From positions 124,001-188,000 of the forward strand of contig CAMPOT010000001.1 of assembly GCA_946892665.1 (NCBI GenBank): DNA of 64,000 nucleotides, read 5' to 3'. Shown here piece by piece: positions 35,386 through 43,418 of this stretch. The position numbers and the translations under genes are program-made. The notes under the pieces are model-generated. The model saw nothing but the letters and a program-made list of their open reading frames with translations. It searched no databases and was not told where the DNA came from. This DNA comes from Chryseobacterium sp. Marseille-Q5410 (lineage in GTDB: Bacteria > Bacteroidota > Bacteroidia > Flavobacteriales > Weeksellaceae). How positions within the stretch are numbered: the first letter of the stretch is position 1; each line of letters begins with the position of its first letter.

Positions 35386-36438
35386 ATGCTCGAAGATAAG
35401 AATCCGCAACTTACGCCCATTTCAACTTATGGTGAATTTGGACTGATTAAGCATCTAACCGAAAATTTTAGTTTCCAGAATACTTCCACAGAAATATCTA
35501 TTGGTGATGACGCTGCGGTAATCAATCCTGAGAACAAAAAAATGGTTGTTTCGACCGATATTTTGGCAGAAGGAGTTCACTTTAATTTGGGATATGTCCC
35601 TCTGAAACACCTTGGCTACAAAGCAGTTGTGGTAAACATTAGCGACATTGCAGCAATGAATGCTGTTCCGACACAAATTTTAGTTTCCCTGGCTGTCTCA
35701 AATCGTTTTCCAGTGGAAGCTTTGGAAGAAATTTATGCCGGAATTGCGTTAGCTTGCAAGCATTATAAAGTTGATTTGGTAGGGGGTGACACGAAAAGTT
35801 CCAATTCTGGTTTGGTGATGAGCATCACCGCAATTGGAATGGAAGATTCTGCACAAATCGTAAAAAGGAGTGGCGCAAAACCCAATGATCTATTGGTGGT
35901 AACCGGTGATTTAGGCGGTGCATATCTTGGTTTGCAGATTTTGGAAAGAGAACATGCAGTATATCTTGCGAATCCAGATATGCAACCGGAAATGGAAGGC
36001 TATGATTATATTCTCGAAAGACAATTGAAACCAGAAGCCAGAACCGACATCAAAAAAACTTTAAATGAACTCGGAGTAAAACCAACCTCTATGATTGATA
36101 TTTCGGACGGATTATCTTCTGAAATTCTTCATTTATCAGATCAAAGCAAAGTAGGATTCAGATTATATGAAGAGAAAATTCCGATGGATTCTTTAACTAT
36201 TTCTACTGCTGATGAACTGAATTTGAACCCTGCAATGTGTGCGATGAATGGAGGGGAAGATTTCGAATTGCTATTCACAATCGCTCCGGAAGATTTCGAG
36301 AACATCAGAAATCATACTGATTTTAGCATCATTGGTCACGCTGTGGAATTAGATCAAGGAAATTATTTGGTAGCAAGAGGAAGCAATGAGTTGATATCTT
36401 TGAACGCTCAAGGTTGGGATGCTTTTTTGAAAAAATAA
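35386..36438 (+). CDS. thiL: Thiamine-monophosphate kinase
   Basis: A 350-aa PurM-fold kinase that phosphorylates thiamine phosphate to the cofactor thiamine diphosphate. Motifs in order are GEFGLIKHL, SIGDDAAVI, the Asp-rich VVSTDILAEGVHF and VVVNISDIAAMNA, DLVGGDTKSSN, DISDGLSSEI and GGEDFELLF. Other thi genes are not near. It converges on the LpxH-like gene with a single base between the two stop codons. Confidence 0.95.
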   Translation: MLEDKNPQLTPISTYGEFGLIKHLTENFSFQNTSTEISIGDDAAVINPENKKMVVSTDILAEGVHFNLGYVPLKHLGYKAVVVNISDIAAMNAVPTQILVSLAVSNRFPVEALEEIYAGIALACKHYKVDLVGGDTKSSNSGLVMSITAIGMEDSAQIVKRSGAKPNDLLVVTGDLGGAYLGLQILEREHAVYLANPDMQPEMEGYDYILERQLKPEARTDIKKTLNELGVKPTSMIDISDGLSSEILHLSDQSKVGFRLYEEKIPMDSLTISTADELNLNPAMCAMNGGEDFELLFTIAPEDFENIRNHTDFSIIGHAVELDQGNYLVARGSNELISLNAQGWDAFLKK

Positions 36439-36439
36439 A

Positions 36440-37285
36440 TTAAACTTTACTTCCGACAAACGCTGCAAAAACATTGGGATGTAAAAATTCCTCAACGTTT
36501 ACAGAAATATCGTTGGCTTCAATATCAGGTTTTTCAAATTTGTTTTCATCAAAAAAAAGTAGTTTCCAATCGCCACTGTTGTATTCTAGGTAAGATAAAT
36601 TTTCGATCCAATCACCGGAATTAAGGTAGTGAACCGATCCATTATCCTGGGTTATTTTTCGGTCTGCAGGTTGATGGATATGGCCACAAATCACATAATC
36701 ATAGTGGTTTTCAATCGCAAGCTCTATTGCTTTTTCTTCAAAATCGCCAATGAATTTCACTGCATTTTTTACCGAATTTTTAATTCTTTTAGACAGCGAA
36801 ACTTTTTTTCTTCCGAAACTTTCGAGGATAAAATTAATAGCTCTGTTGAGTAAAATCAACCAATCATAACCAACTCCACCGATTTTGGCGACGATTTTCG
36901 CGCCTCCCTTAGTGGTATGATCAAAAATATCACCATGAAAAAACCAGTGTTTTCTACCGTTGATTTCCAGCAAATACTTGTCGGTGAGAAAGAGGTTACC
37001 CATTTTCAAATCACTGTATTTTCTTAAAAATTCATCGTGGTTTCCGGTGATGTAGATGATTTGGGTTCCGCTTTTCATCATTTTAAAAAACTCACTTAGA
37101 ACCGCCATGTGCGAAGTGGGGAAGTATTTCTTAGAAAAAGCCCATCCATCGATGATGTCGCCATTTAAAATCAATAATTTCGGGTTGATGCTTTTCAGGT
37201 AAGCCACCAATTCTGTAGCGTGGCAACCGTATGTAGCCAAATGAATGTCGGAAAGGACTACGATTTCAACTTCTCTCTTTTCCAT
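36440..37285 (-). CDS. Calcineurin-like phosphoesterase, probable UDP-2,3-diacylglucosamine hydrolase (LpxH-like)
   Basis: A 281-aa metallophosphoesterase with all five motif blocks: VLSDIHL, NGDIIDGW, GNHDEF, FFHGDIFD and CGHIHQP. Flavobacterial proteins of this length are annotated as UDP-2,3-diacylglucosamine diphosphatase, the lipid A step that makes lipid X and UMP. The motif set fits LpxH, but related phosphoesterases of other function share it, so no symbol is given. The C-terminal 50 residues are a family-specific extension. Monocistronic. Confidence 0.8.
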   Translation of the reverse strand: MEKREVEIVVLSDIHLATYGCHATELVAYLKSINPKLLILNGDIIDGWAFSKKYFPTSHMAVLSEFFKMMKSGTQIIYITGNHDEFLRKYSDLKMGNLFLTDKYLLEINGRKHWFFHGDIFDHTTKGGAKIVAKIGGVGYDWLILLNRAINFILESFGRKKVSLSKRIKNSVKNAVKFIGDFEEKAIELAIENHYDYVICGHIHQPADRKITQDNGSVHYLNSGDWIENLSYLEYNSGDWKLLFFDENKFEKPDIEANDISVNVEEFLHPNVFAAFVGSKV

Positions 37286-37373
37286 ATCTGTTTTTCCAAA
37301 AGTAAGATTTGAATATGAAATATGGATGAATTTAAAATTAATTCTACTGCCCCAAAAGCTACACCCTTCAAAT

Positions 37374-37408
37374 CATAAAAAAATCCCCAATCTTTCGAAA
37401 GGGGATTT
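37374..37408 (-). terminator. Terminator after rpmA
   Basis: On the minus strand AAATCCCC and GGGGATTT pair, with an inner palindrome CTTTCGAAAG, and lead into a T run. Confidence 0.85.
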
Positions 37409-37438
37409 GTATATTTCCGAATAATCGGTTCGCAATAA

Positions 37439-37696
37439 TTATGCGTTAGGTTCGATCGATACAAAAGATCTGTTATTTGCTTTCTTTCTGAAAACTACTT
37501 TACCGTCAACAAGCGCGTGCAAAGTGTGGTCTTTACCCATTCCCACGTTTTCACCTGGGTGGTGTTGTGTACCTCTCTGTCTCACGATGATGTTCCCAGC
37601 AATCGCTTCCTGTCCACCGAAAATCTTTACACCCAATCTTTTAGAGTGAGATTCTCTACCGTTCTTGGAGCTACCAACTCCTTTTTTGTGTGCCAT
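37439..37696 (-). CDS. rpmA: 50S ribosomal protein L27
   Basis: An 85-aa ribosomal protein located near the peptidyl-transferase centre. The start [15 protein letters not shown] followed by [12 protein letters not shown] is diagnostic. There is no N-terminal extension of the type cleaved in Firmicutes. It follows rplU by 26 bases, the universal L21-L27 order, and ends at a terminator. Confidence 0.97.
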   Translation of the reverse strand: MAHKKGVGSSKNGRESHSKRLGVKIFGGQEAIAGNIIVRQRGTQHHPGENVGMGKDHTLHALVDGKVVFRKKANNRSFVSIEPNA

Positions 37697-37722
37697 TTTA
37701 TTTTAAGGTTTTTGGGTTAAAA

Positions 37723-38148
37723 TTATTCAGCAGTTTCGCTGTCTGCTTTTTTGGTTGTTTTCTTAGCAGGCTTCTCTTCAGTAGCTGCTACTTCTTTTTT
37801 TGCTTTTGGCTCAGCTTTTTTCTCCTTTTTACCACCATCAAAACCGGTAATTCCAGTGATTTGAATTTGAGTTAAAGATTGTCTGTGACCGTTTTTCTTT
37901 TCGTAACCTTTTCTTCTTTTCTTTTTGAAGATGATTACTTTATCAGCCTTTACGTGGTCTAAGATTTCAGCATCAACAGTGATACCGCTTACAGCCGGGG
38001 CGCCGATTGTTGTAGTACCGTTTACAGTAAGAAGAACTTTGTCGAAAGATACTTTCGATCCTTTATCTCCTTTCAGACGGTGCACAAACAACTTCTGGTC
38101 TTGCTCAACTTTGTATTGAAGCCCTGCTATTTCTACAATTGCAAACAT
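37723..38148 (-). CDS. rplU: 50S ribosomal protein L21 with Lys/Ala-rich tail
   Basis: A 141-aa protein: the normal L21 fold (about residues 1-103: FAIVEIAGLQYKVEQDQKLF ... GHRQSLTQIQITGI) followed by about 35 extra residues rich in Lys, Ala and Glu (KKEKKAEPKAKKEVAATEE and on). L21 is usually just over 100 residues; basic tails occur in this phylum. The protein binds 23S rRNA domain VI. It heads the L21-L27 operon with a recognisable promoter. Confidence 0.96.
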   Translation of the reverse strand: MFAIVEIAGLQYKVEQDQKLFVHRLKGDKGSKVSFDKVLLTVNGTTTIGAPAVSGITVDAEILDHVKADKVIIFKKKRRKGYEKKNGHRQSLTQIQITGITGFDGGKKEKKAEPKAKKEVAATEEKPAKKTTKKADSETAE

Positions 38149-38180
38149 TGTTTATAAATTTTGTTAGTTAATTCGAGGTG

Positions 38181-38213
38181 CAAAAGTAATAATTATTTTT
38201 GAGTTATCCACAA
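38181..38213 (-). promoter_or_regulatory. Promoter of rplU-rpmA
   Basis: On the minus strand TTG (38213-38211), 22 bp, TACTTTTG (38188-38181). The leader to the ATG at 38148 would be about 28 nt. Confidence 0.6.
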
Positions 38214-38327
38214 TCATTATAAAAATTTATAATAGAATTTTACATATAAGTTACTGAGTATGAAATTCGTAATCCAAAAACTTCTTTTATTCTTAATGAA
38301 AAAACATTTTTAGATAAAATTTTTAAT

Positions 38328-38335
38328 TAAATTTG
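38328..38335 (+). promoter_or_regulatory. Possible -7 element of the acyltransferase gene
   Basis: TAAATTTG is a perfect -7 match, 14 bases before the ATG at 38350, giving a very short leader. No TTG at -33 is seen. Confidence 0.4.
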
Positions 38336-38349
38336 ATTTTCTTACCATT

Positions 38350-39444
38350 ATGAAAAGAGATTTATACATTGATTTTACCAAAGGTTTTGCCACCTTATCG
38401 ATTATTTTTATTCACACCGTATTTTGGTCCGGCCAATTTTATATTCCTACGGAATGGCGCGTTTTATCTTTGCTTATCGACGTTCCATTGTTTTACGCCC
38501 TCAGTGGATTAACTTCTGGCGGAAATATCGAAAAAACCCTTTATCGATTGCTCAAGTTGCAGATTACTTACATGATTTTTGTGACTTTCCTCTTCTTCCT
38601 CGACTATTTTTTTAAAGTTTTCGGACTGAATATTTTTGGGTTAGAATGGATGAAGGAATTCTACGCCACATTCGGAACCAAGTACGTTCCACAAAACATT
38701 TCCGATGTTCCGCAATGGCAAAATCTCGGAAACTGGTATCTCCATCAATACACCAATGCAGATACATTTCCTGTCGTGATGGGAAGTTTCTGGTATTTAA
38801 AAGTATATTTTATTTTGACAGTTTTCGGAGTTTTAATTTTAAGATTCTTCCCGAAACATCTGATTTGGTTTATCGGGTTATGTTTTGGCTTGACTTTGAT
38901 TTTCAATCTCTTACCACAGTATTATCCATCGGGACAGGTTGGCTATGTTGCATTTTATTTGGGACTTTTCTTGCTGGCCAATCGTTTTAAAGGAAAAAAA
39001 ATTCCTTCGAAATTGATTCCTGTTTTGTACGGAATTCTATTCTTAATCTTCGCATTTCTTCTGTGGAATTCAGGAAAAGAACTTTTTATGAAGATGAATA
39101 AAGCGAAATTTCCGCCGAAACTATTATACATTTTCTGGTCGAGTTTTTCGTTGGTTACCCTTTTTGCTTTATACAATCGGTTGAAAATCAACAAAGAAAG
39201 TTTCATAACGTACATCGGAAAAAACGCGATATTTTTCTATTTTGCCCAGGGAATGAGCTCATCGTTGGTTTATTTTATCGTAGTTGGTCTAAAAGATAAA
39301 ATTCAATGGTGGATTTTAATGATTATCATCTACCTCATCAATATTTTATTGGCTGTAATTATCGCAGAAGGATTGAGAAAAATAGACGCTTTCGGCTGGA
39401 AAATATTAGAATTTCTCCGCAAAAAAACCGCCTCAACGAATTGA
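38350..39444 (+). CDS. Acyltransferase-3-family membrane protein
   Basis: A 364-aa integral membrane protein with about ten hydrophobic helices and the family's N-terminal signature: LYIDFTKGFATLSIIFIHTVFW, in which an Asp and a His-Thr in the first helix take the usual positions. Members O-acylate exported sugars, lipids or antibiotics using cytoplasmic acyl-CoA. No sugar-polymer genes are adjacent, so the acceptor is unknown. Its 3' end overlaps the terminator hairpin of the convergent small gene. Confidence 0.85.
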   Translation: MKRDLYIDFTKGFATLSIIFIHTVFWSGQFYIPTEWRVLSLLIDVPLFYALSGLTSGGNIEKTLYRLLKLQITYMIFVTFLFFLDYFFKVFGLNIFGLEWMKEFYATFGTKYVPQNISDVPQWQNLGNWYLHQYTNADTFPVVMGSFWYLKVYFILTVFGVLILRFFPKHLIWFIGLCFGLTLIFNLLPQYYPSGQVGYVAFYLGLFLLANRFKGKKIPSKLIPVLYGILFLIFAFLLWNSGKELFMKMNKAKFPPKLLYIFWSSFSLVTLFALYNRLKINKESFITYIGKNAIFFYFAQGMSSSLVYFIVVGLKDKIQWWILMIIIYLINILLAVIIAEGLRKIDAFGWKILEFLRKKTASTN

Positions 39445-39449
39445 AACGG
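39421..39449 (-). terminator. Terminator of the small membrane protein gene
   Basis: On the minus strand CCGTTTCAA and TTGAGGCGG pair (two G-U) around a TTCG tetraloop and run into seven Ts. The hairpin lies over the last codons of the acyltransferase gene. Confidence 0.8.
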
Positions 39450-39476
39450 CTTACATTTTTTAGATAAAAAATAAAC

Positions 39477-39719
39477 TTAGTTGTTTTTACCACCTCTGGC
39501 AATCAATGCGATGATGATAATAAGTACCACTGCGCCAAAAACCCAATAGATAGGGTTGGTAAACCACTGTTCAGTAGTGGTTGATTTAGTTGTAGTTACA
39601 TCAACATTCAAATCTGGAGATTTGGTTGCATCCTGCGCCATTGCCAAAACACTGAAGAAAAAAGCAAGAATTGACAATCCAAATTTTTCTAGTTTACCTG
39701 ATAATAATTGCGTGTTCAT
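39477..39719 (-). CDS. Small membrane protein with signal peptide, unknown function
   Basis: An 80-aa protein with an N-terminal hydrophobic signal (about residues 13-29, ending AMAQD), a Thr/Ser-rich stretch of 25 residues and a C-terminal membrane helix (WVFGAVVLIIIIALIA) closed by a basic RGGKNN tail. It would be anchored in the inner membrane with a short exported loop. I recognise no named family. It has its own terminator and no partner gene. Confidence 0.65.
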   Translation of the reverse strand: MNTQLLSGKLEKFGLSILAFFFSVLAMAQDATKSPDLNVDVTTTKSTTTEQWFTNPIYWVFGAVVLIIIIALIARGGKNN

Positions 39720-39876
39720 AATTTATTTTTTTATTGTTATGTTTCTCAGTAGTCAATATTTATGCCAATTTTATTTATTTAAACCTCTATTTTCTCCAAA
39801 AAAATGAAATATCATCGAGAAATCCACAAACTATTATGAAGTAAATTATCTTTAAATTTGTCTTAAAATTTTCGAT

Positions 39877-40458
39877 ATGTTTAAGCTGAAACTTCTTACC
39901 GATCCAAGATGGGCAAATATTGCTGAAGGAAATTTGGAGGAAATTCTCACCGATCACGCTTGGTGCGAACAAAAAGCGACTACCAATGCAATAACTTTGA
40001 TCACCATGTTGCCGGAATATCCTAATATCATCACCGAACTTATTCTCATCGCTCAGGAAGAGTTGGAGCATTTTCAGATGGTTCATGAAATTATAAAAAA
40101 ACGCGGTTACGAATTCGGCAGGGAAAGAAAAGATGATTACGTAGGAGAACTCATTAAATTTATCCGACACGGAGGCACACGCGATGAAAGAATTATCGAC
40201 CGAATGCTTTTTGCAGCAATGATCGAAGCCCGAAGCTGCGAACGCTTCAAAGTACTTACTGAAAACATTAAAGACGAAGAACTGAAGGTTTTCTACAAAG
40301 AACTGATGATTTCTGAAGCCAATCATTACACCACCTTTATCAAATTTGCCCGCCAATTGGGTGATCCCGAAAAGGTGAATACACGCTGGGAAGAGTGGCT
40401 GGATTACGAAGCCAAAATCATCAAATCTTACGGCAAAAAAGAAACAATTCACGGCTAG
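39877..40458 (+). CDS. miaE: tRNA-(ms2io6A) hydroxylase
   Basis: A 193-aa ferritin-like diiron enzyme that hydroxylates the isopentenyl side chain of ms2i6A37 in tRNA. The expected Glu/His iron ligands are visible in pairs: EELEHFQMVHE in one helix, EARSCERF in the next and EANHYTTF in the last. Length agrees with the family. DUF502 follows after 69 bases on the same strand. Presence implies that the organism also carries miaA and miaB, which are not in this window. Confidence 0.92.
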   Translation: MFKLKLLTDPRWANIAEGNLEEILTDHAWCEQKATTNAITLITMLPEYPNIITELILIAQEELEHFQMVHEIIKKRGYEFGRERKDDYVGELIKFIRHGGTRDERIIDRMLFAAMIEARSCERFKVLTENIKDEELKVFYKELMISEANHYTTFIKFARQLGDPEKVNTRWEEWLDYEAKIIKSYGKKETIHG

Positions 40459-40527
40459 TATTTTTTAACGACGGTTTTCGGATTTTTAGTATTTTTACTG
40501 CTAGTAACAACAAGTCTGAAAACATCA

Positions 40528-41148
40528 ATGGACCGCACGCGCTTCGAACAACTTCTCAATACCTTGGTAAAATCATTTTTCCAAGGTTTATTAATTATCG
40601 GGCCTTTTGCAGCAACGATATGGATTATCTGGTACATCGTTTCCAGCATCGATAATATGATTCCTGCGATTTCCGAAAAACTCTATCCCGGTATTACATT
40701 TATCACTGTTCTTGGAACTACCACCCTTATCGGATATCTCGGCAACAAATTTATCATCGGACGCGTGGTGGTCGACAGTTTCGATTACTTACTGGAGCAT
40801 ACTCCGGGAATTAAATTCATTTACAGTTCCCTGAAAGATGTGATGACTTCCTTCGTGGGCGATAAAAAGAAATTCAACCAACCCGTTCTCATCAAAACCA
40901 CTGAAAACCCTGCGATTTGGCGAATCGGATTCCTTACACAGCGCGACCTGTCCGCTGTGGGATTCCCGGGTTATGTTTCGGTTTATCTTCCCCATTCTTA
41001 CGCAGTTTCGGGTTGGGTAGTTTTTGTAGAAGCAAGCAATATTCAATTATTAAACAATGTAAGTGCTGCCCAAGCCATGAAATTTGCGGTAAGTGGTGGT
41101 GTTGCAGGTTTCCATTCGGAGGACAATGTTTTTAAGGCTCCAGAATGA
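40528..41148 (+). CDS. DUF502 membrane protein
   Basis: A 206-aa protein with two membrane helices (about residues 17-38 and 58-80) and a soluble C-terminal part containing the conserved stretches PGIKFIYSSLKDVM and VSVYLPHSYAVSGWVVFV. This is the DUF502 family, found widely and without an agreed function. It is between miaE and the broken tryptophanase gene. ATG 40528 gives the usual amino end. Confidence 0.87.
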   Translation: MDRTRFEQLLNTLVKSFFQGLLIIGPFAATIWIIWYIVSSIDNMIPAISEKLYPGITFITVLGTTTLIGYLGNKFIIGRVVVDSFDYLLEHTPGIKFIYSSLKDVMTSFVGDKKKFNQPVLIKTTENPAIWRIGFLTQRDLSAVGFPGYVSVYLPHSYAVSGWVVFVEASNIQLLNNVSAAQAMKFAVSGGVAGFHSEDNVFKAPE

Positions 41149-41250
41149 AATAATTAACAATTAATAATGAACAAAGAAGTGGCAGTTACCCCAATTTTTG
41201 TTCAAAAATCTCAATTCCCAATTATTAATTTTTTTAATTATTCATTATTT

Positions 41251-42627
41251 ATGAAACTTCCTTACGCAGAACCTTATCGTATTAAAATGGTGGAAGAAAT
41301 CCGCCAATCTACAAAAGAAGAACGTGAACTCTGGCTGAAAAACGCCGACTATAATTTATTCAATTTAAAATCTTCGCAAGTTTATATTGATCTTTTAACC
41401 GATTCCGGAACGGGAGCAATGAGCGACAAACAATGGGCTGCGCTGATGACCGGAGATGAAAGTTATGCGGGATCCCGCAGTTTTGAAGATCTGCACAACA
41501 CGGTAAAAAATATCACCGGCTACCAATATCTACTGCCCACTCACCAAGGAAGAGCGGCGGAAAATGTTTTGTTTTCGGTTTTGGTGAAAGAAGGAGATGT
41601 TGTGCCGGGAAATTCTCATTTCGACACCACCAAAGGACATATTGAATTTAGGAAAGCTCATGCGATTGATTGTACGATTGACGAAGCTTTTGATGTAGAA
41701 AATCTTTTCCCGTTCAAAGGAAATATTGATTTAGAAAAACTGGAGAATGTTTATAAAACCTATCCGAAAGAAAAAATACCTTTTTGTTTAATTACAATTA
41801 CGTGTAATTCCTCCGGCGGACAACCTGTTTCACTGGAAAACATGAAAGCGGTGAAAGAACTTTCAGACCGTTATGGGATCCCGATTTATTTCGATTCTGC
41901 CCGTTTTGCGGAGAATGCTTAATTCATCAAGAAAAGAGAAGCCGGTCAGGAAAACCGAACCATCAAAGAAATTTGCAAAGAAGTTTTTTCTTATGGAGTT
42001 GGGATGACCATGAGTTCCAAGAAAGACGGTCTGGTGAACATCGGCGGATTTATCGCTTTGAATGACGAAAATGTTTTTAATATCGCTTCCAATTTTACCA
42101 TTATTTACGAAGGTTTCATCACCTACGGCGGAATGGCGGGCCGTGACATGGCTGCTTTAGCGGTGGGTTTAAATGAAGTTAAAGAATTTGAATATTTAGA
42201 AAGTCGAATTTCACAGGTTGAATATCTTGGAAATAAACTAATAGAATTCGGAATCCCCATTCAGAAGCCTATTGGTGGACATGCGGTGTTTATCGATTCA
42301 TTAAAATTTTTACCAAATATTCCGCGTGAAGAATATCCGGCGCAGACTTTAGCCAATGAAATTTACAAAGAAGCCGGTATCCGCACCGTAGAAATCGGGA
42401 CTTTATTGGCAGACCGTAATCCACAAACCAGAGAAAACCGCTACCCAAAACTCGAACTCGTAAGGCTTGCAATTCCGCGCAGAACGTACACCAATAATCA
42501 CATGGATTACATCGCTGTCGCCATCAAAAACGTTTACGACCGACGCGCCGAAATAGAAAAAGGATACAACATTACGTGGGAATCCGAATTCCTGAGACAC
42601 TTCACCGTGAAACTGGAAGAAGCTTAA
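41251..42627 (+). pseudogene. tnaA: Tryptophanase interrupted by one in-frame stop
   Basis: 458 codons of a tryptophanase gene (tryptophan to indole, pyruvate and ammonia), in a single frame except for TAA at 41920-41922, codon 224. The context reads DSARFAENA-stop-FIKKREAG where tryptophanases have a Tyr at the stop, so one base change from TAT or TAC explains it. Everything else is intact, including the PLP lysine in MSSKKDG, the PYAEPYRIKMVE start and the C-terminal LRHFTVKLEEA. The second half also opens from an internal ATG (42004), which would lack the N-terminal domain. Either a recent inactivation, or an assembly error. Confidence 0.88.
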
Positions 42628-42635
42628 AATAACGA

Positions 42636-42668
42636 AATCCGCTCAGCAATGCTGAACGGATTTTTTTT
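42636..42668 (+). terminator. Terminator after the tryptophanase gene
   Basis: AATCCGCTCAGCA and TGCTGAACGGATT pair with one mismatch and lead into eight Ts. Confidence 0.85.
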
Positions 42669-42683
42669 AATTGTGTTTATAAT

Positions 42684-42706
42684 GTTACCAAATTTTGGTA
42701 ACTTTG
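42684..42706 (+). promoter_or_regulatory. Palindromic operator over the toxin-antitoxin promoter
   Basis: GTTACCAAATTTTGGTAAC (42684-42702) is a perfect inverted repeat with 9-base arms. It overlaps the -7 element TAACTTTG (42699-42706). Binding of the ribbon-helix-helix antitoxin here would autorepress the pair. Confidence 0.7.
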
Positions 42707-42732
42707 ATTTATTAAATTTAAATCAAATAACA

Positions 42733-42984
42733 ATGGGACGAAATACATCTGTTTCCTTAGGAGATTATTTTGAGGATTTTGTTGATGCAAAAGTGACTCA
42801 GGGAAGATACAAAAACGCAAGTGAAGTTATCCGTGCCGGATTGAGACTTTTAGAAGAGGAAGAAAACAAAATTCAAATCCTGAAAAACGCAATTCAGGAA
42901 GGAATAGACAGCGGAATTGCCGAAGATTTTAATCCGAAAAAACACCTTGAAGGCCTGAAAACCAGATTGAAAAGTAATGGCTAA
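42733..42984 (+). CDS. ParD-like antitoxin (ribbon-helix-helix)
   Basis: An 83-aa type II antitoxin. The N-terminal ribbon-helix-helix DNA-binding part (NTSVSLGDYFEDFVDAKV ... YKNASEVIRAGLRLLE) is typical of ParD; the C-terminal half (to KTRLKSNG) would wrap the toxin. ATG 42733 is chosen because it lies 26 bases downstream of the -7 element, whereas the open frame from 42649 starts inside the previous terminator. It overlaps the toxin gene by 8 bases. Expected to bind the palindrome at 42684-42702. Confidence 0.9.
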   Translation: MGRNTSVSLGDYFEDFVDAKVTQGRYKNASEVIRAGLRLLEEEENKIQILKNAIQEGIDSGIAEDFNPKKHLEGLKTRLKSNG

Positions 42985-43279
42985 ATATTACTTCACCAAT
43001 AAAGCAGTGGAGGACCTCACTAAAATTTATGAATATACTTTTGAATTTTGGTCAGAAAAACAGGCAGATAAATACTACGAAGAGTTAATTGACTTTTGCC
43101 AGCTCATTGCTGAAAATCCTAATATCGGAAAAAACTACACCGAAATAAATCCTGAGTTTTTTGGTTTCCTGGCGAATAAACATATTATATTCTACAGAAT
43201 TCTGAATCCCACATCTATTGAAATAGAAAGAATTCTTGGCGCTGAAATGGATTTGAAAAGTAGATTAAAGGTAATATGA
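42977..43279 (+). CDS. RelE/ParE-family toxin
   Basis: A 100-aa protein with the ParE/RelE fold signature: FTNKAVEDLTKIYEYTFEFW at the start, the conserved NIGKNY middle and the HIIFYRI strand near the end. ParE-type members poison gyrase, RelE-type cut mRNA; the pairing with a ParD-like antitoxin favours the former. It overlaps the antitoxin by 8 bases, the usual coupling. The stop codon runs straight into a copy of the terminator-like repeat found upstream of the pair. Confidence 0.9.
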   Translation: MAKYYFTNKAVEDLTKIYEYTFEFWSEKQADKYYEELIDFCQLIAENPNIGKNYTEINPEFFGFLANKHIIFYRILNPTSIEIERILGAEMDLKSRLKVI

Positions 43280-43313
43280 AAATCCGTTTGGGTTTGCTGA
43301 GCGTATTTTTTTT
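43280..43313 (+). repeat. Imperfect copy of the tryptophanase terminator, behind the toxin gene
   Basis: AAATCCG ... TGCTGAGCGTATTTTTTTT here matches AAATCCG ... TGCTGAACGGATTTTTTTT at 42635-42668, with 17 of 19 identical bases in the right half. The left arms differ, so the hairpin is weak here. The two copies bracket the toxin-antitoxin pair. Confidence 0.65.
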
Positions 43314-43418
43314 GCTAATTCGCTAGATTGTACGTTATTGCTGTTGTGAGATTAAGTTATTTATTGGAAATTTGAAAGATTACTTAATATTATCCTCTTA
43401 TAATTTTAATAATTCTTA

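Noticed and set aside
41167-41250. In-frame 28-codon extension before tnaA, possible TnaC-type leader peptide
   Set aside because: It has no stop codon before tnaA and no tryptophan, which TnaC needs; the conserved protein starts at ATG 41251.
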